Of a stretch of 36,881 bases of DNA, positions 17,012 through 26,152 are shown one piece after another. Made by a program: the position numbers and the translations under genes. Below the pieces are notes generated by a model, which was given only the letters and a program-made list of their open reading frames with translations, searched no databases and was not told the DNA's origin. Where the stretch lies: NCBI GenBank assembly GCA_016235145.1, contig JACRLV010000299.1:1-36881 (forward strand), written 5' to 3'. Every line of letters starts with the position of its first letter. The stretch's first letter is position 1. Origin of the DNA: Planctomycetota bacterium (GTDB taxonomy: Bacteria; Planctomycetota; Phycisphaerae; UBA1845; Fen-1342).

Positions 17012-19255
17012 ATGACGGCTTCTCATATGGACGCAATCGAGAATGGCGATGCGCGAAACGCAGAGGCCGGCGCGCCGAGCGTCGGCCCCGATTTCGATTT
17101 CCGGCGGTTGATCCGCAACCCCTGGCTGCCTGCATTGCTCGGGATACTGTGCTTCTTCACTTCCCTCTTCGGCGGCTTTGTCCGCGATGACGTACTGATG
17201 ATCGAACGAAATCCGCGCATCCAGCATCCGGCCGATTTCCGGGCCATCTGGATGACCGACTGGTGGCAGACGCTTTCGGACGCCGGCCACGCGACGCCGA
17301 GCGCCGATCGAGATCGGCTCTACCGACCGCTTTCGCTGTACACCTTCGCAGTCCAGTACGCCGTACACGGCATGAACCCGTTCCTGTTCCGACTCGCCAA
17401 TGTCATCCTGCACGGACTCGCGTGCGCGCTCGTTTGGAAGTTCGTACTGCGGCTCTTCGACTCGCACGCGAGCGCAGCGCTGGCCGCATGCCTTTTCGCC
17501 GTTCATCCGATTCACGCCGAGGCGGTCGCGGAAATGGTCGGACGGGCCGAAATCCTCGCGACGATCTTCATGCTGCTGGGGCTGCTGCTCCTGCTCCCGC
17601 CGGGACGGCTGCCGGGCGTCGGCCGCGTGCTGGCGGCGGCGGTATGTTTCTTCCTGGCGCTGCTGGCCAAGGAAACGGCGATTTGCTACCCAGCGGTCGC
17701 GGCGATCGCGGCGTGGCACTGCTATCGCGTGCACGCCGTTGATCAGGCTCTCGGTTGGCGCCGATTGACCCTATTGCTCGTGCTGCTGGCCGTGCCGCTG
17801 GCCCCCTATTTCGCCATGCGAAACGTCGCCTTGGAAGGCGTGCTCATCCGCCCGAAGCTGATCAGCATTCTGGGAAATCCGCTCCGCGACGCCGACCTCG
17901 CCGGCCGCATTCACGGTCCGCTGACGATTCTCGGACACTACACGCGGCTGATGCTCTTCCCGGCCAAGCTCAGCAACAACTACGGTCTGGCGATCATCGA
18001 TCCCAAGGCCGGGCCGAATCAGTCCACGCTTGTCGGGGCCGTCGTCGCGCTCGGCATGGTCGTTCTCGCGGCGCGCTGGGCGTTCGCAGCGGTGCGCTCC
18101 CGCCAACCGGGGAGGCAGCCGAGTTGGTTCGTCTACTATGGTCCGCTCGCCGCCATGCTGCTGTGCAGCTATCTGCTGATTTCAAACACCTTCCTGCTGA
18201 TCGGCGTCACGCTGGCGGAGCGGCTGATGTACTGGCCGTCCGTGCTCGTGCTCGCCGCGGCGGCCACTTTTTTCGTGCGGCTCATCGAGGATAGCCGCGC
18301 GACGTCAGGCAGTCCGGCGATGCGCGCGCGGATCGCGGCGGGCGTGCTCGGTGTCGCGATGCTCGCTTTTGCCGGGCGCTCGGCCCTTCGCGGTATGGAC
18401 TGGCAGAGCGATCTGACGCTGTTCGCGTCGGACTACGCGGCGTATCCGCAGAGCGTGATCTCGGCGACGTCGTACGGCCGGCAGCTCGTCTGGACGTCCC
18501 GAAACGCGGTCGGCCGACAGCGTGCGGATTACCTGGATCGAGCCGTGCAAGTATTGAACGATGCGATCAAGCTTCACCCAAACTACCCGCAGGCCCTTCA
18601 GCAACTCGGCGTTGCGCACGAACTCAAGGGCGACCGTCAGAGGGCGGCGCAGTATTTTTCCGCCGCGCTGCAATTCGATCCGACCGACGCACTCTCCCGC
18701 GATTCGCTCGGCCGTGTGCGCGGGGTATCAGCGGCGGCGCAACAGCGAGTTCGAGAGCTGGAGCAGCGCATCGCCGAAAATCCGGCTGATCCAGGCCTTC
18801 GAGTGACGCTCTCGACTCAACTCTTCGCGCTCGGCCAAGCCGCGGCCGCGATCGAGCATCTCGAAGCCGCGATCGCCGCCGCGCCGAATCACCCGGGCGC
18901 GCACAGCGCCTACGCCCAGGCCCTGCTGCTGGTTGGCAGGCAGGCCGACGCGCGGCCGGTGCTCGAAAAAGCAATCGAGCTCAACCCCAGAGATTGGCGC
19001 TCGCACACGAATCTGGCTGGAATTCTCGTTGAAAGAGACCTGTCGGCGGCCCTGTCGCACGCACAGGCCGCGGTCGATATTGAGCCAAACGATGTGACGG
19101 CGCGGCTGAATCTGGCGGAGATGCTCGCGACGGCCCATCGCGCCGCCGAGGCGATCCCGCATTTCAAGGCGGCGATGGAAGCGATGTCCGCGGACGATCC
19201 GAATCGAAGGCTGATCGAGTCCCGCCTCAAGGCGATCGAATCGCAGAAAAAATAG
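17012..19255 (+). CDS. TMTC-like membrane glycosyltransferase with C-terminal TPR repeats
   Basis: 747 aa. Residues about 35-475 are multi-spanning membrane sequence with marks of the GT-C/TMTC type: FVRDDVLMI with an acidic pair in the first extracytoplasmic loop, YRPLSLYTF, HPIHAEAVAEMVGRAEILA and LLAKETAICYP. From about residue 500 to the end are TPR units (such as ALQQLGVAHELKGDRQRAAQ and HPGAHSAYAQALLLVGRQAD). Eukaryotic TMTC proteins transfer mannose to Ser/Thr on exported proteins; planctomycetes carry many relatives of unknown sugar specificity. An alternative start is the ATG at 17027. It is convergent with the DUF1501 gene. Confidence 0.82.
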   Translation: MTASHMDAIENGDARNAEAGAPSVGPDFDFRRLIRNPWLPALLGILCFFTSLFGGFVRDDVLMIERNPRIQHPADFRAIWMTDWWQTLSDAGHATPSADRDRLYRPLSLYTFAVQYAVHGMNPFLFRLANVILHGLACALVWKFVLRLFDSHASAALAACLFAVHPIHAEAVAEMVGRAEILATIFMLLGLLLLLPPGRLPGVGRVLAAAVCFFLALLAKETAICYPAVAAIAAWHCYRVHAVDQALGWRRLTLLLVLLAVPLAPYFAMRNVALEGVLIRPKLISILGNPLRDADLAGRIHGPLTILGHYTRLMLFPAKLSNNYGLAIIDPKAGPNQSTLVGAVVALGMVVLAARWAFAAVRSRQPGRQPSWFVYYGPLAAMLLCSYLLISNTFLLIGVTLAERLMYWPSVLVLAAAATFFVRLIEDSRATSGSPAMRARIAAGVLGVAMLAFAGRSALRGMDWQSDLTLFASDYAAYPQSVISATSYGRQLVWTSRNAVGRQRADYLDRAVQVLNDAIKLHPNYPQALQQLGVAHELKGDRQRAAQYFSAALQFDPTDALSRDSLGRVRGVSAAAQQRVRELEQRIAENPADPGLRVTLSTQLFALGQAAAAIEHLEAAIAAAPNHPGAHSAYAQALLLVGRQADARPVLEKAIELNPRDWRSHTNLAGILVERDLSAALSHAQAAVDIEPNDVTARLNLAEMLATAHRAAEAIPHFKAAMEAMSADDPNRRLIESRLKAIESQKK

Positions 19256-19362
19256 CACCCCGCGCTTGAATTCGGGAGCGGCCTGCGTGTCTGCCTGCGT
19301 CGCTCGATACGTATCTCGCTCTTGGCTTCTCGCTTCTGCTCGCTTTTCGGGTTCGAAAATGC

Positions 19363-19402
19363 GCCCTCACCCCGGCCCTCTCCCGGCGTACAGGGAGAAG
19401 GA
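19363..19402 (+). repeat. REP-like CCCTCACCCCGGCCCTCTCCC element
   Basis: This matches a sequence class common in many GC-rich bacterial genomes (CCCTCACCCCGGCCCTCTCCC). The CTCTCCC...GGGAGAAG part forms a hairpin with an 8-base loop. It lies between convergent genes (17012 plus, 19444 minus) and may also act as a terminator. Confidence 0.55.
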
Positions 19403-19443
19403 GTTTGGCAATCGCTGCGAAATCGGCGGGCTGTAGCGGGTCG

Positions 19444-20913
19444 CTATGCCAGCAAGTCCGGCACGAGCTTGCCGAAGACGTCGGTCAGGCGGAAATCCCG
19501 CCCTTGGTAGAAGTAAGACAGCCGCTCGTGGTTCAGCCCGAGCAGGTGCAGCATCGTCGCGTGCAGATCATGCACGTCCATCGGCTTGTCGACGATGTTG
19601 TAGCTGTAATCGTCGGTCTTGCCGTAGGTGATCCCGGGGCGAATGCCGCCGCCGGCGAGCCAGACCGTAAAGCAGCGCGGGTGATGATCGCGGCCGTAGT
19701 TTTCCGTCGTCAGCGTGCCCTGGCTGTAGACCGTGCGGCCGAATTCGCCGGCCCAGAAGATCAGCGTGTCGTCGAGCATGCCCCGCCGCCGCAGATCCTT
19801 GATGAGCGCCGCCTGCGGCTGGTCGACCGCGGCGCTCTGGTCGCGGATTTCCTTCGGCAGGTTGTTGTGCGCGTCCCAGCCGCGCATGTAGAGCTGGATG
19901 AACCGCACGCCGCGCTCCGCCAGCCGCCGGGCCAGCAGGCAGTTCGCCGCGAAACTGCCCGGCTTGCTGACATTCGGGCCGTACATCGCCAGCGTTTCCT
20001 CATCCTCATCCGAAAAATCCGTCAGCTCCGGCACGGACATCTGCATGCGGTACGCCATCTCGTACTGGGCGATGCGCGTGCGAATCTCCGGATCGAGCGT
20101 TCGCTTCAGCTCTGCATCGTTCAATTCGCCGACCAGGTCGAGCATGCGCCGCCGGTCGGCTCGATTCACGCCCGCGGGATCCTTGAGATAGAGCACGGGA
20201 TCGCCGCCGGCCCGCAGCTTGCATCCCTGGTGCTCGCTGGGAAGAAACCCGCTGCCCCAAAATCGCGCCGAGAGAGCCTGCATGTTGCCGAAGCCCTGCG
20301 AAATGAGCACGACGAACGCCGGCAGGTTCTCGTTCGCGCTGCCCAGGCCATAGCTCACCCACGCCCCGAAGCTCGGCCGCCCGGGCTGCTGGTGGCCGGT
20401 CTGGAAAAACGTGATGCCCGGCTCGTGGTTGATCGCCTCGGTGTGCATCGTGTGGATGAAACAGATTTCGTCCGCGACCTTCGCCGTGTGCGGCATCAAT
20501 TCGCTGATCCATACGCCGTCCTGGCGGTTCGCATAGCGCGTGAACTTGAAGATCGAGGGGGCGACCGGAAAGCGCGCCTGGCCGCTGGTCATTCCCGTCA
20601 GCCGCTGCCCCTGGCGGATCGAGTCCGGCAAGTCCTGGTTGAACCGCCGCCGCAATTCCGGCTTGTAATCCCACAGGTCGATCTGGCTCGGAGCGCCCTC
20701 CATGTGCAGGTAGATGATTCGGCGGGCCCGCGGCGCATAGTGCGGGGCGAGCAGCTTGGGTGCGGTCGCGGGCGTTGTGTCCGCAAGCGCCTTGACCGGA
20801 CCGAGCAGCGAGCCCAGGGCCAGCGCGCCCAGGCCGCCGCTCATGGAGCGCAGGCAAGTGCCGAAGAATCGCCGCCGCGTCATATCGACATAATGCTCTT
20901 CGAGCGGATGCAT
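19444..20913 (-). CDS. DUF1501 family protein, Tat-exported
   Basis: 489 aa. The N-terminus has a twin-arginine signal (TRRRFFGTCL, then a hydrophobic ALALGSLLG stretch). The rest matches the DUF1501 family, related to alkaline phosphatase/sulfatase-type folds: IIYLHMEGAPSQIDLWDYKP, HTEAINHEPG, ERGVRFIQLYMRGWDAHNN, FWAGEFGRTVYSQG and DHHPRCFTVWLAGGGI. His and Asp residues in these motifs are candidate metal ligands. It starts 4 bp after the DUF1553 protein, with AAGGA before the ATG, so they form an operon. This pairing is a planctomycete hallmark. A role in surface polymer degradation is assumed, but the reaction is unknown. Confidence 0.92.
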   Translation of the reverse strand: MHPLEEHYVDMTRRRFFGTCLRSMSGGLGALALGSLLGPVKALADTTPATAPKLLAPHYAPRARRIIYLHMEGAPSQIDLWDYKPELRRRFNQDLPDSIRQGQRLTGMTSGQARFPVAPSIFKFTRYANRQDGVWISELMPHTAKVADEICFIHTMHTEAINHEPGITFFQTGHQQPGRPSFGAWVSYGLGSANENLPAFVVLISQGFGNMQALSARFWGSGFLPSEHQGCKLRAGGDPVLYLKDPAGVNRADRRRMLDLVGELNDAELKRTLDPEIRTRIAQYEMAYRMQMSVPELTDFSDEDEETLAMYGPNVSKPGSFAANCLLARRLAERGVRFIQLYMRGWDAHNNLPKEIRDQSAAVDQPQAALIKDLRRRGMLDDTLIFWAGEFGRTVYSQGTLTTENYGRDHHPRCFTVWLAGGGIRPGITYGKTDDYSYNIVDKPMDVHDLHATMLHLLGLNHERLSYFYQGRDFRLTDVFGKLVPDLLA

Positions 20914-20917
20914 GCTG

Positions 20918-23900
20918 CTATCCTTGTGTCACGCCGGCCGCGAGATTGATCACGGCGTTTGCGATCATGGTCCAGGCGGCCATCTCCGCCGGGTCGCGAT
21001 CGCGGCCGGCAGGCGATTCGCCGATTTTCAGCAAAGCGTTCGCGTCATCCTTGCTATCTTTGTAGCGCGCCAGAAATCCGTTCAGTGAGCGCTCCAACGC
21101 ATCCAGGTTCGCGTCCGTGGGCGGCATGCCGGTGACGCGCCGAACCATTCGCGAAAGCCGCTCACGCACGGTGCCGGGCTCGCTGAGCGTTCTGGCCGCC
21201 AAGGCCCGCGCCGCCTCCACGAACTGCTCGTCGTTCCACATCACCAGCGCCTGATGCGGCGTGTTCGTCGTCATTCGCCGCACGATGCAAGACTCGCGTA
21301 CGGGCGCGTCGAGCGTCAGCAGCGACGGCGGCGGGCAGGCCCGCTTCCAATACGTGTACAGGCTGCGCCGCCAGAGTGCCTCGCCCTCGCCGCGCTGAAA
21401 GATGCGCGTGTTAGACGCCGGCATCGCCACCTCCTGCCACAATCCGTCCGGCTGGTATGGCTTGACCGACGGTCCGCCGAGCTTTTCGACCAGCAGCCCC
21501 GCGGTGTAGAGGGCCTGATCGCGGATTTGCTCAGCCGGGAGGCGTCTCCGCGGAAAACGCGACAGCAGTCGATTGTCCGGATCGGCCTCCGCCGACTCGG
21601 GCCGCACGCGTGAGCTTTGGCGGTAGGTCGCGCTGGTGACGATCTGCCGCAGCATGCGCCGCACGTCCCACCCGCCTTCGCGAAAATCTACCGCCAGCCA
21701 GTCCAGCAGTTCGGGGTGCGACGGCCATTCGCCTTGCAGGCCGAAATCCTCGGACGAACGCACGATGCCGGCGCCGAACAGCATCTCCCAGAATCGATTC
21801 ACGGTGACTCGCGCGAAAAGCGGGTTGTCCGCCCCGGTGAGCCACTCAACCAGCCCAAGCCGATTCTGCGGCGCACCGTCGGGCAGTTTCCCCAGCGCCG
21901 CCGGCACGCCGCGCGTTACGGGCCGTGATTTGTCCGGCTTGTCATACTGCCCGCGCTTCAGCACGAACGTCTCGCGCGGCGTCGGCAATTCGCGCATCAC
22001 CATCGTTCTGGGAATCGCCGCCTGGAGCGCGGCCAGATCCCGGTCGAGCCTGGCGAGCGCGTCGCGCCGCTCGCGAAACCCGGTGGAGAATCGCAGCTTC
22101 CAGTCCTGATCGAGCCGCTTGCTCTGCGCGTCGCCGCGAAGCGCCGCCGGCAGAATCGCCGCAACCAAAGCGCCGCTCAGTTCTCCCTCGCGCGGCGCGG
22201 CGTCGTAGTAAAAGCCGCTCTGTCCGCCGGTGTTGACGATTTTCATCATCAGGAAACTGCGGCCGGCGGGCAGGTCCACGGTCGCGCGGTCCTGGTCGGG
22301 CAAGACGCCTCGCTCGATTTTCTTGGCCGCGATCTCCCGCCCGTTCAGAAAGAGCGCGAACCCGTCGTCGCTCCCGAGCGAAACATCGACCTTTCGCGAC
22401 GTCGGAGAGAAAATCTCGCGGCCGACAAAGAGGATGTTCGTACCCGCGGCGAGCGGATTCGGCCTGCCGTCGAGCAAGTTCTCGTCAAAGCGCCACGCCT
22501 GGTTCCCGAAGCCGAAGTTGCGCGCCCGGTCGAGTGTGGCCTCTTTCTCCGGCCCGAATGCGGCTTCGTACGCCTTTGCGGGATCATCGACGGGAAACGG
22601 CCCCGTCAGGTACCAGCCGCTGACCGCCGCGGGGAGATTTTCCAATCCGGCCGACGCGATCGAACCGACGCCGATCCGGACGCGGCCGAGCGTGTGTTGC
22701 GCGTAGATCGAGCGGTGCTCGAGTTGCACGTGAATTTCCGTGCCGCCCTCGAATCCAAACGGCTCATCCGCCAGGAACAGCGCCGTCCGGCTCTCCTTGA
22801 GGTTGTGGCCATTGAGCGCCCAGCCGCGTTTCGGATCGCGGTCGAGCACGTTCACCACGCGGAAGTCGCCGTTGGCCTGTTCATGATCCGCCCACGCCCA
22901 AACGAGTCTTACGTCGCGTTTCTGATTCGGATCGGCGAGCGATACGGCTTCGATCGAGACGCCGGTCAAGACCGCGTTGCCGTTCGGCGCGCGTCCGACG
23001 CGGCCGTCCGCCAGGCTCGGGTCGGTGAGCGCTTCAAGCGAAATCAGCCGCAGGTTCCGCGCCTGCGTACGTAGGGAGATGACGTAATCGTCCTTGTCCG
23101 GATTCGCGTCGCCGGCCAGCACCGATCCATCCGGCTGAATCGCAAGCGTGGCGCCCTGTTCCGAGCGGGCGGATTCGACGCTCGCCGCCTCCCACGCGAC
23201 GCCGTAGCGGCTCGCGGCCTGCTCAAGAAACTCCTGCCGCTGCTTCTGTTCCTCGGGCGTGAATTGGTCGAGCTTCTCGCGCATGGAGCGAATGTCGGCC
23301 TCAAGCGCGGCCTTGCGAGTTTTTTGCTCGTCGCTGGGAACCTCCATGAACGGCTCGAACGCCCGGTTCGAATCCGGAAGCTGCGAGTACAACCCCGGCT
23401 CGTCGATCGAGTTGAAAAACGCATAAACGCCATAGAACTCGTCGTGCGAGATCGGATCGAACTTGTGCTCGTGGCAGCGGGCGCAACCCATCGTCAGCCC
23501 GAGAAACACCGAGCCGAACGTCGCCGTGCGCTCCACCGCGTATTCGACCAGGTACTCCTCGGCAATCGCGCCGCCCTCGTCCGTCGTGACGTGATTGCGA
23601 TTGAAGCCGCTGGCGATTTTCTGCTCGTCGGTCGCGTCCGGCAGCAGATCGCCGGCGAGTTGTTCGGTCACGAAGCGGTCGAACGGCATGTTGTCGCGAT
23701 AGGCGTTCAGCACCCAATCCCGCCAGGCCCACATCTGTCGGCCCGCATCGGTATGAATGCCCGACGTATCCGCATAGCGTGCTGCGTCGAGCCAGGGCAC
23801 CGCCATCCGCTCGGCATAACGCGTGCGATACGGCTCCTCCGTCAACAACTTGTCCACGCAACGCTCGTAGGCGTCCGACCGCTCGTCCTTCTCGAACGCA

Positions 23901-24556
23901 TCCAGCTCCTCCGGCGTCGGCGGCAGTCCGGTCAGGTCGAGAAAAACGCGCCGCAGCAACGTCGCGCGATCCGCCTCCGGCGATGGGCTCAGGCCCTTCG
24001 CTTCCTGCGCCGCCAAAATGAACCGGTCGATCTCGCCGCGCGGCCAGCCGGCGTTCTTGACCACCGGCGGCTGCGGCCGTTTCGGCAAGACGAACGCCCA
24101 ATGCGGCTCGTATTCCGCGCCGGCTTCGATCCAGCGGCGGATGATGTCCTGCTCGGCGGCGGAGATCGGTTTTTTCGCGCTGCTTGGCGGCGGCATCACC
24201 TCGTCGGCGTTGTGGCTGGTGATTCGCCGATACAGCGGGCTTTCGTCCGGCATGCCCGGCACGATCGCCGGCCCCTGCTCTCCGTCACCCAGAGCGCCCG
24301 AGCTCGAATCGAGCCGCAGTCCGGCCTGCCGCGATCCGGGATCGGGGCCGTGGCACTTGAAGCAGCGGTCGGACAAAATCGGCCGCACGTCGCGCCCGTA
24401 GCGCGGGGAGTCCGATGAGCCATTTTCAGAAGCCGGTGAGGCCGTAGCGAAATGACCAACCAACAACGGCGCGAAGAACGCTGCCGTTCCGATCGTCGCG
24501 CGCAGCAGAAGTGTGCGCGCGCTCCAGCGCCTCGCGTGTCTCGGCAATTTCCGCAT
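20918..24556 (-). CDS. PSCyt1-DUF1549-DUF1553 cytochrome c-like protein
   Basis: 1212 aa from the chosen ATG at 24554-24556, which opens a basic n-region and hydrophobic signal; the track's earlier start adds 21 residues before it. A cytochrome c-like domain (PSCyt1) has heme motif CFKCH at about residues 65-69 and ends near RWIEAGAEY. DUF1549 (PSCyt2) follows, with FLDLTGLPPTPEELDAF, WLDAARYADTSG and a second CxxCH in CARCHEHKFDPI (about residue 360). A coiled-coil and beta-rich central insert (about 430-790, with GRFLM-type sugar-binding-like folds not clearly identified) precedes the C-terminal DUF1553 (PSD1), with NRFWEMLFGAGIVRSSEDFG and FPRRRLPAEQIRDQ. It is upstream of and co-transcribed with DUF1501. 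Exported; electron transfer coupled to polymer breakdown is suspected, not shown. Confidence 0.92.
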   Translation of the reverse strand: MRKLPRHARRWSARTLLLRATIGTAAFFAPLLVGHFATASPASENGSSDSPRYGRDVRPILSDRCFKCHGPDPGSRQAGLRLDSSSGALGDGEQGPAIVPGMPDESPLYRRITSHNADEVMPPPSSAKKPISAAEQDIIRRWIEAGAEYEPHWAFVLPKRPQPPVVKNAGWPRGEIDRFILAAQEAKGLSPSPEADRATLLRRVFLDLTGLPPTPEELDAFEKDERSDAYERCVDKLLTEEPYRTRYAERMAVPWLDAARYADTSGIHTDAGRQMWAWRDWVLNAYRDNMPFDRFVTEQLAGDLLPDATDEQKIASGFNRNHVTTDEGGAIAEEYLVEYAVERTATFGSVFLGLTMGCARCHEHKFDPISHDEFYGVYAFFNSIDEPGLYSQLPDSNRAFEPFMEVPSDEQKTRKAALEADIRSMREKLDQFTPEEQKQRQEFLEQAASRYGVAWEAASVESARSEQGATLAIQPDGSVLAGDANPDKDDYVISLRTQARNLRLISLEALTDPSLADGRVGRAPNGNAVLTGVSIEAVSLADPNQKRDVRLVWAWADHEQANGDFRVVNVLDRDPKRGWALNGHNLKESRTALFLADEPFGFEGGTEIHVQLEHRSIYAQHTLGRVRIGVGSIASAGLENLPAAVSGWYLTGPFPVDDPAKAYEAAFGPEKEATLDRARNFGFGNQAWRFDENLLDGRPNPLAAGTNILFVGREIFSPTSRKVDVSLGSDDGFALFLNGREIAAKKIERGVLPDQDRATVDLPAGRSFLMMKIVNTGGQSGFYYDAAPREGELSGALVAAILPAALRGDAQSKRLDQDWKLRFSTGFRERRDALARLDRDLAALQAAIPRTMVMRELPTPRETFVLKRGQYDKPDKSRPVTRGVPAALGKLPDGAPQNRLGLVEWLTGADNPLFARVTVNRFWEMLFGAGIVRSSEDFGLQGEWPSHPELLDWLAVDFREGGWDVRRMLRQIVTSATYRQSSRVRPESAEADPDNRLLSRFPRRRLPAEQIRDQALYTAGLLVEKLGGPSVKPYQPDGLWQEVAMPASNTRIFQRGEGEALWRRSLYTYWKRACPPPSLLTLDAPVRESCIVRRMTTNTPHQALVMWNDEQFVEAARALAARTLSEPGTVRERLSRMVRRVTGMPPTDANLDALERSLNGFLARYKDSKDDANALLKIGESPAGRDRDPAEMAAWTMIANAVINLAAGVTQG

Positions 24557-24650
24557 GTTCACCCGAATCCAGGCTGCGACGTGAACAGGAGCGTAGTTGC
24601 CCGGACGCTGTCCTGTCAATCACTTTTGCCGGTCGTCGCCGGCGCAGGGA

Positions 24651-24912
24651 TGCGTGACAGGAACGGCGGGTTTGCAGTTCAGCCCTGGAAGGGCGCAAGA
24701 AGACAGCCCACAGCGCGAGCCGTGGGACGCAGGTACTCGATGTCCGAAGAGCCGCGGAGCGGCGAAAGAGGCGAAAAGGATGAGCAGCAGGTTGGTTCTT
24801 TTGCCGCTCCGCGGTTATCGGCGTCTGAGGCGATAGCCCCCACGGCTCGCGTTGCGGGTGCATCTCCGCCGCGCCTTCGGGGCTGGTTGAATCCCACCGT
24901 TCCTGTCACGCA
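24651..24912. repeat. 262-bp palindromic MITE-like element
   Basis: The ends are a 23-bp inverted repeat: TGCGTGACAGGAACGG at 24651 and its complement ending at 24912, with two mismatches. Inside are nested inverted arms: AGCCCTGGAAGG facing CCTTCGGGGCT, GCGAGCCGTGGG facing CCCACGGCTCGC, and CCGCGGAGCGGC facing GCCGCTCCGCGG, around a short centre. The whole unit can fold into one long imperfect hairpin. It encodes no transposase, and ORFs across it are shadows. It sits between divergent genes (20918 minus, 25017 plus). No target-site duplication was obvious. Confidence 0.75.
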
Positions 24913-25016
24913 CCCCTCTTCCAACTCGGCATCACGGCCTGCTTGCCATTCGCCTGCCGCCCTCCGATCATGGCGTCCCGCGCCGCCGGGTGGCGCACAA
25001 CAGGAACGGGGGACGC

Positions 25017-26060
25017 ATGGTCATCTGGGCGTGGGCGGCGTTCATCGTATTTGTGCTCGGCATGCTCGCGCTCGACCTCGGCGTGCTCAACCGCGGTTCC
25101 AAGGTCATCCGCACCCGCGACGCGCTGAAATTCTCGCTGCTCTGCGGCCTGCTGGCGGTCGCGTTCTCGGTCTTTATCTACTTCGCGTACGAGCGCGACT
25201 GGCTCGACCTGCGCTCCAGTTCGAGCGAACGATTGAACGGCTGGACCGCCGCGATGCAGTTCCTGGCCGGCTGGGTCATCGAGCAGTCGCTCAGCCTCGA
25301 TAACATCTTCGTAATCGCGGTGATCTTTACTTTCTTCGGCGTGCCGATGCAGTTTCAGCACCGCACGCTCTTCTGGGGCATCATCGGGGCGCTCGTCATG
25401 CGCCTCGGCATGATCCTGATCGGCGCCACGCTGATCGCGAAATTCTCGTGGATCATGTACGTCTTCGGCGTCCTGCTGCTGTATACCGCATACAAAATGC
25501 TGCGTTCCGGCGACGAAAAGGTGCATCCCGACCGCAATCCGCTGGTCAGAATCGCACGGCGCTTCTATCCCGTGACCAGCGAGTTTTACGAGGAGCGTTT
25601 CTTCGTGCGCATGTCGACCGATCCGGCCGCCGGCGCTTCCGCTGCGCTCTGTCGCGAACGGCTTGCGATCACGCCGCTGTTTCTCACGCTGCTCGCGATT
25701 GAAAGCACGGACGTGCTTTTCGCGATCGACTCGATTCCCGCGATTTTCGCCATCACCAAGGACTCGTTCATCGTATTCACGTCGAACGTGTTCGCGATCC
25801 TGAACCTGCGCTCGCTCTACTTCGTGCTGGCCGATCTGCTGGATCGCTTCCGTCTGTTGAAATACAGCCTGGTCGTGATCCTCGCCTACGTCGGCGTGAA
25901 AATGCTGTTGGAGCACCATTTCGGCATCGAGATACCGATGTACGTCACGCTCGCAGTGCTGGTGGTTTCGCTGGGAGTGGGAGTGATTGTGTCTGTGCGG
26001 ATCACGCGAACAGCCGGCTCAAGCTCGGATGAGCCTGGTTCGACCGAGTCCAGCAAGTAA
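25017..26060 (+). CDS. TerC/Alx-family integral membrane protein
   Basis: 347 aa with seven to nine membrane segments. The two acidic family motifs are present: SLSLDNIFVIAVIF (about residues 90-103) and IESTDVLFAIDSIPAIFAIT (about 220-239). The family includes Alx and TerC, linked to manganese homeostasis, metal loading of exported proteins and tellurite resistance. The ATG at 25017 follows CGGGGGAC and opens a hydrophobic start; the track's 24990 start adds nine residues without support. No yybP-ykoY-type manganese riboswitch was recognised upstream, where the palindromic element lies. Convergent with folC. Confidence 0.92.
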   Translation: MVIWAWAAFIVFVLGMLALDLGVLNRGSKVIRTRDALKFSLLCGLLAVAFSVFIYFAYERDWLDLRSSSSERLNGWTAAMQFLAGWVIEQSLSLDNIFVIAVIFTFFGVPMQFQHRTLFWGIIGALVMRLGMILIGATLIAKFSWIMYVFGVLLLYTAYKMLRSGDEKVHPDRNPLVRIARRFYPVTSEFYEERFFVRMSTDPAAGASAALCRERLAITPLFLTLLAIESTDVLFAIDSIPAIFAITKDSFIVFTSNVFAILNLRSLYFVLADLLDRFRLLKYSLVVILAYVGVKMLLEHHFGIEIPMYVTLAVLVVSLGVGVIVSVRITRTAGSSSDEPGSTESSK

Positions 26061-26115
26061 TCGCGTCGTCCCCGTGTCGCGACCTGCGGACTTTCGACCG
26101 TAGCGGCGAGGGACT

Positions 26116-26131
26116 GCGGCGGATTCGCCGC
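26116..26131. terminator. Small hairpin between terC and folC
   Basis: Six-bp stem GCGGCG-GATT-CGCCGC in the 92-bp gap between two convergent stops. The stem is short and no T-run follows. Weak candidate. Confidence 0.3.
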
Positions 26132-26152
26132 GTTCGATCGTTATCAGTTGCT

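Noticed and set aside
23364-23376. GGTTCGAATCCGG, resembling a tRNA T-arm
   Set aside because: Inside the DUF1553 coding frame, and no acceptor or anticodon stems could be drawn around it.
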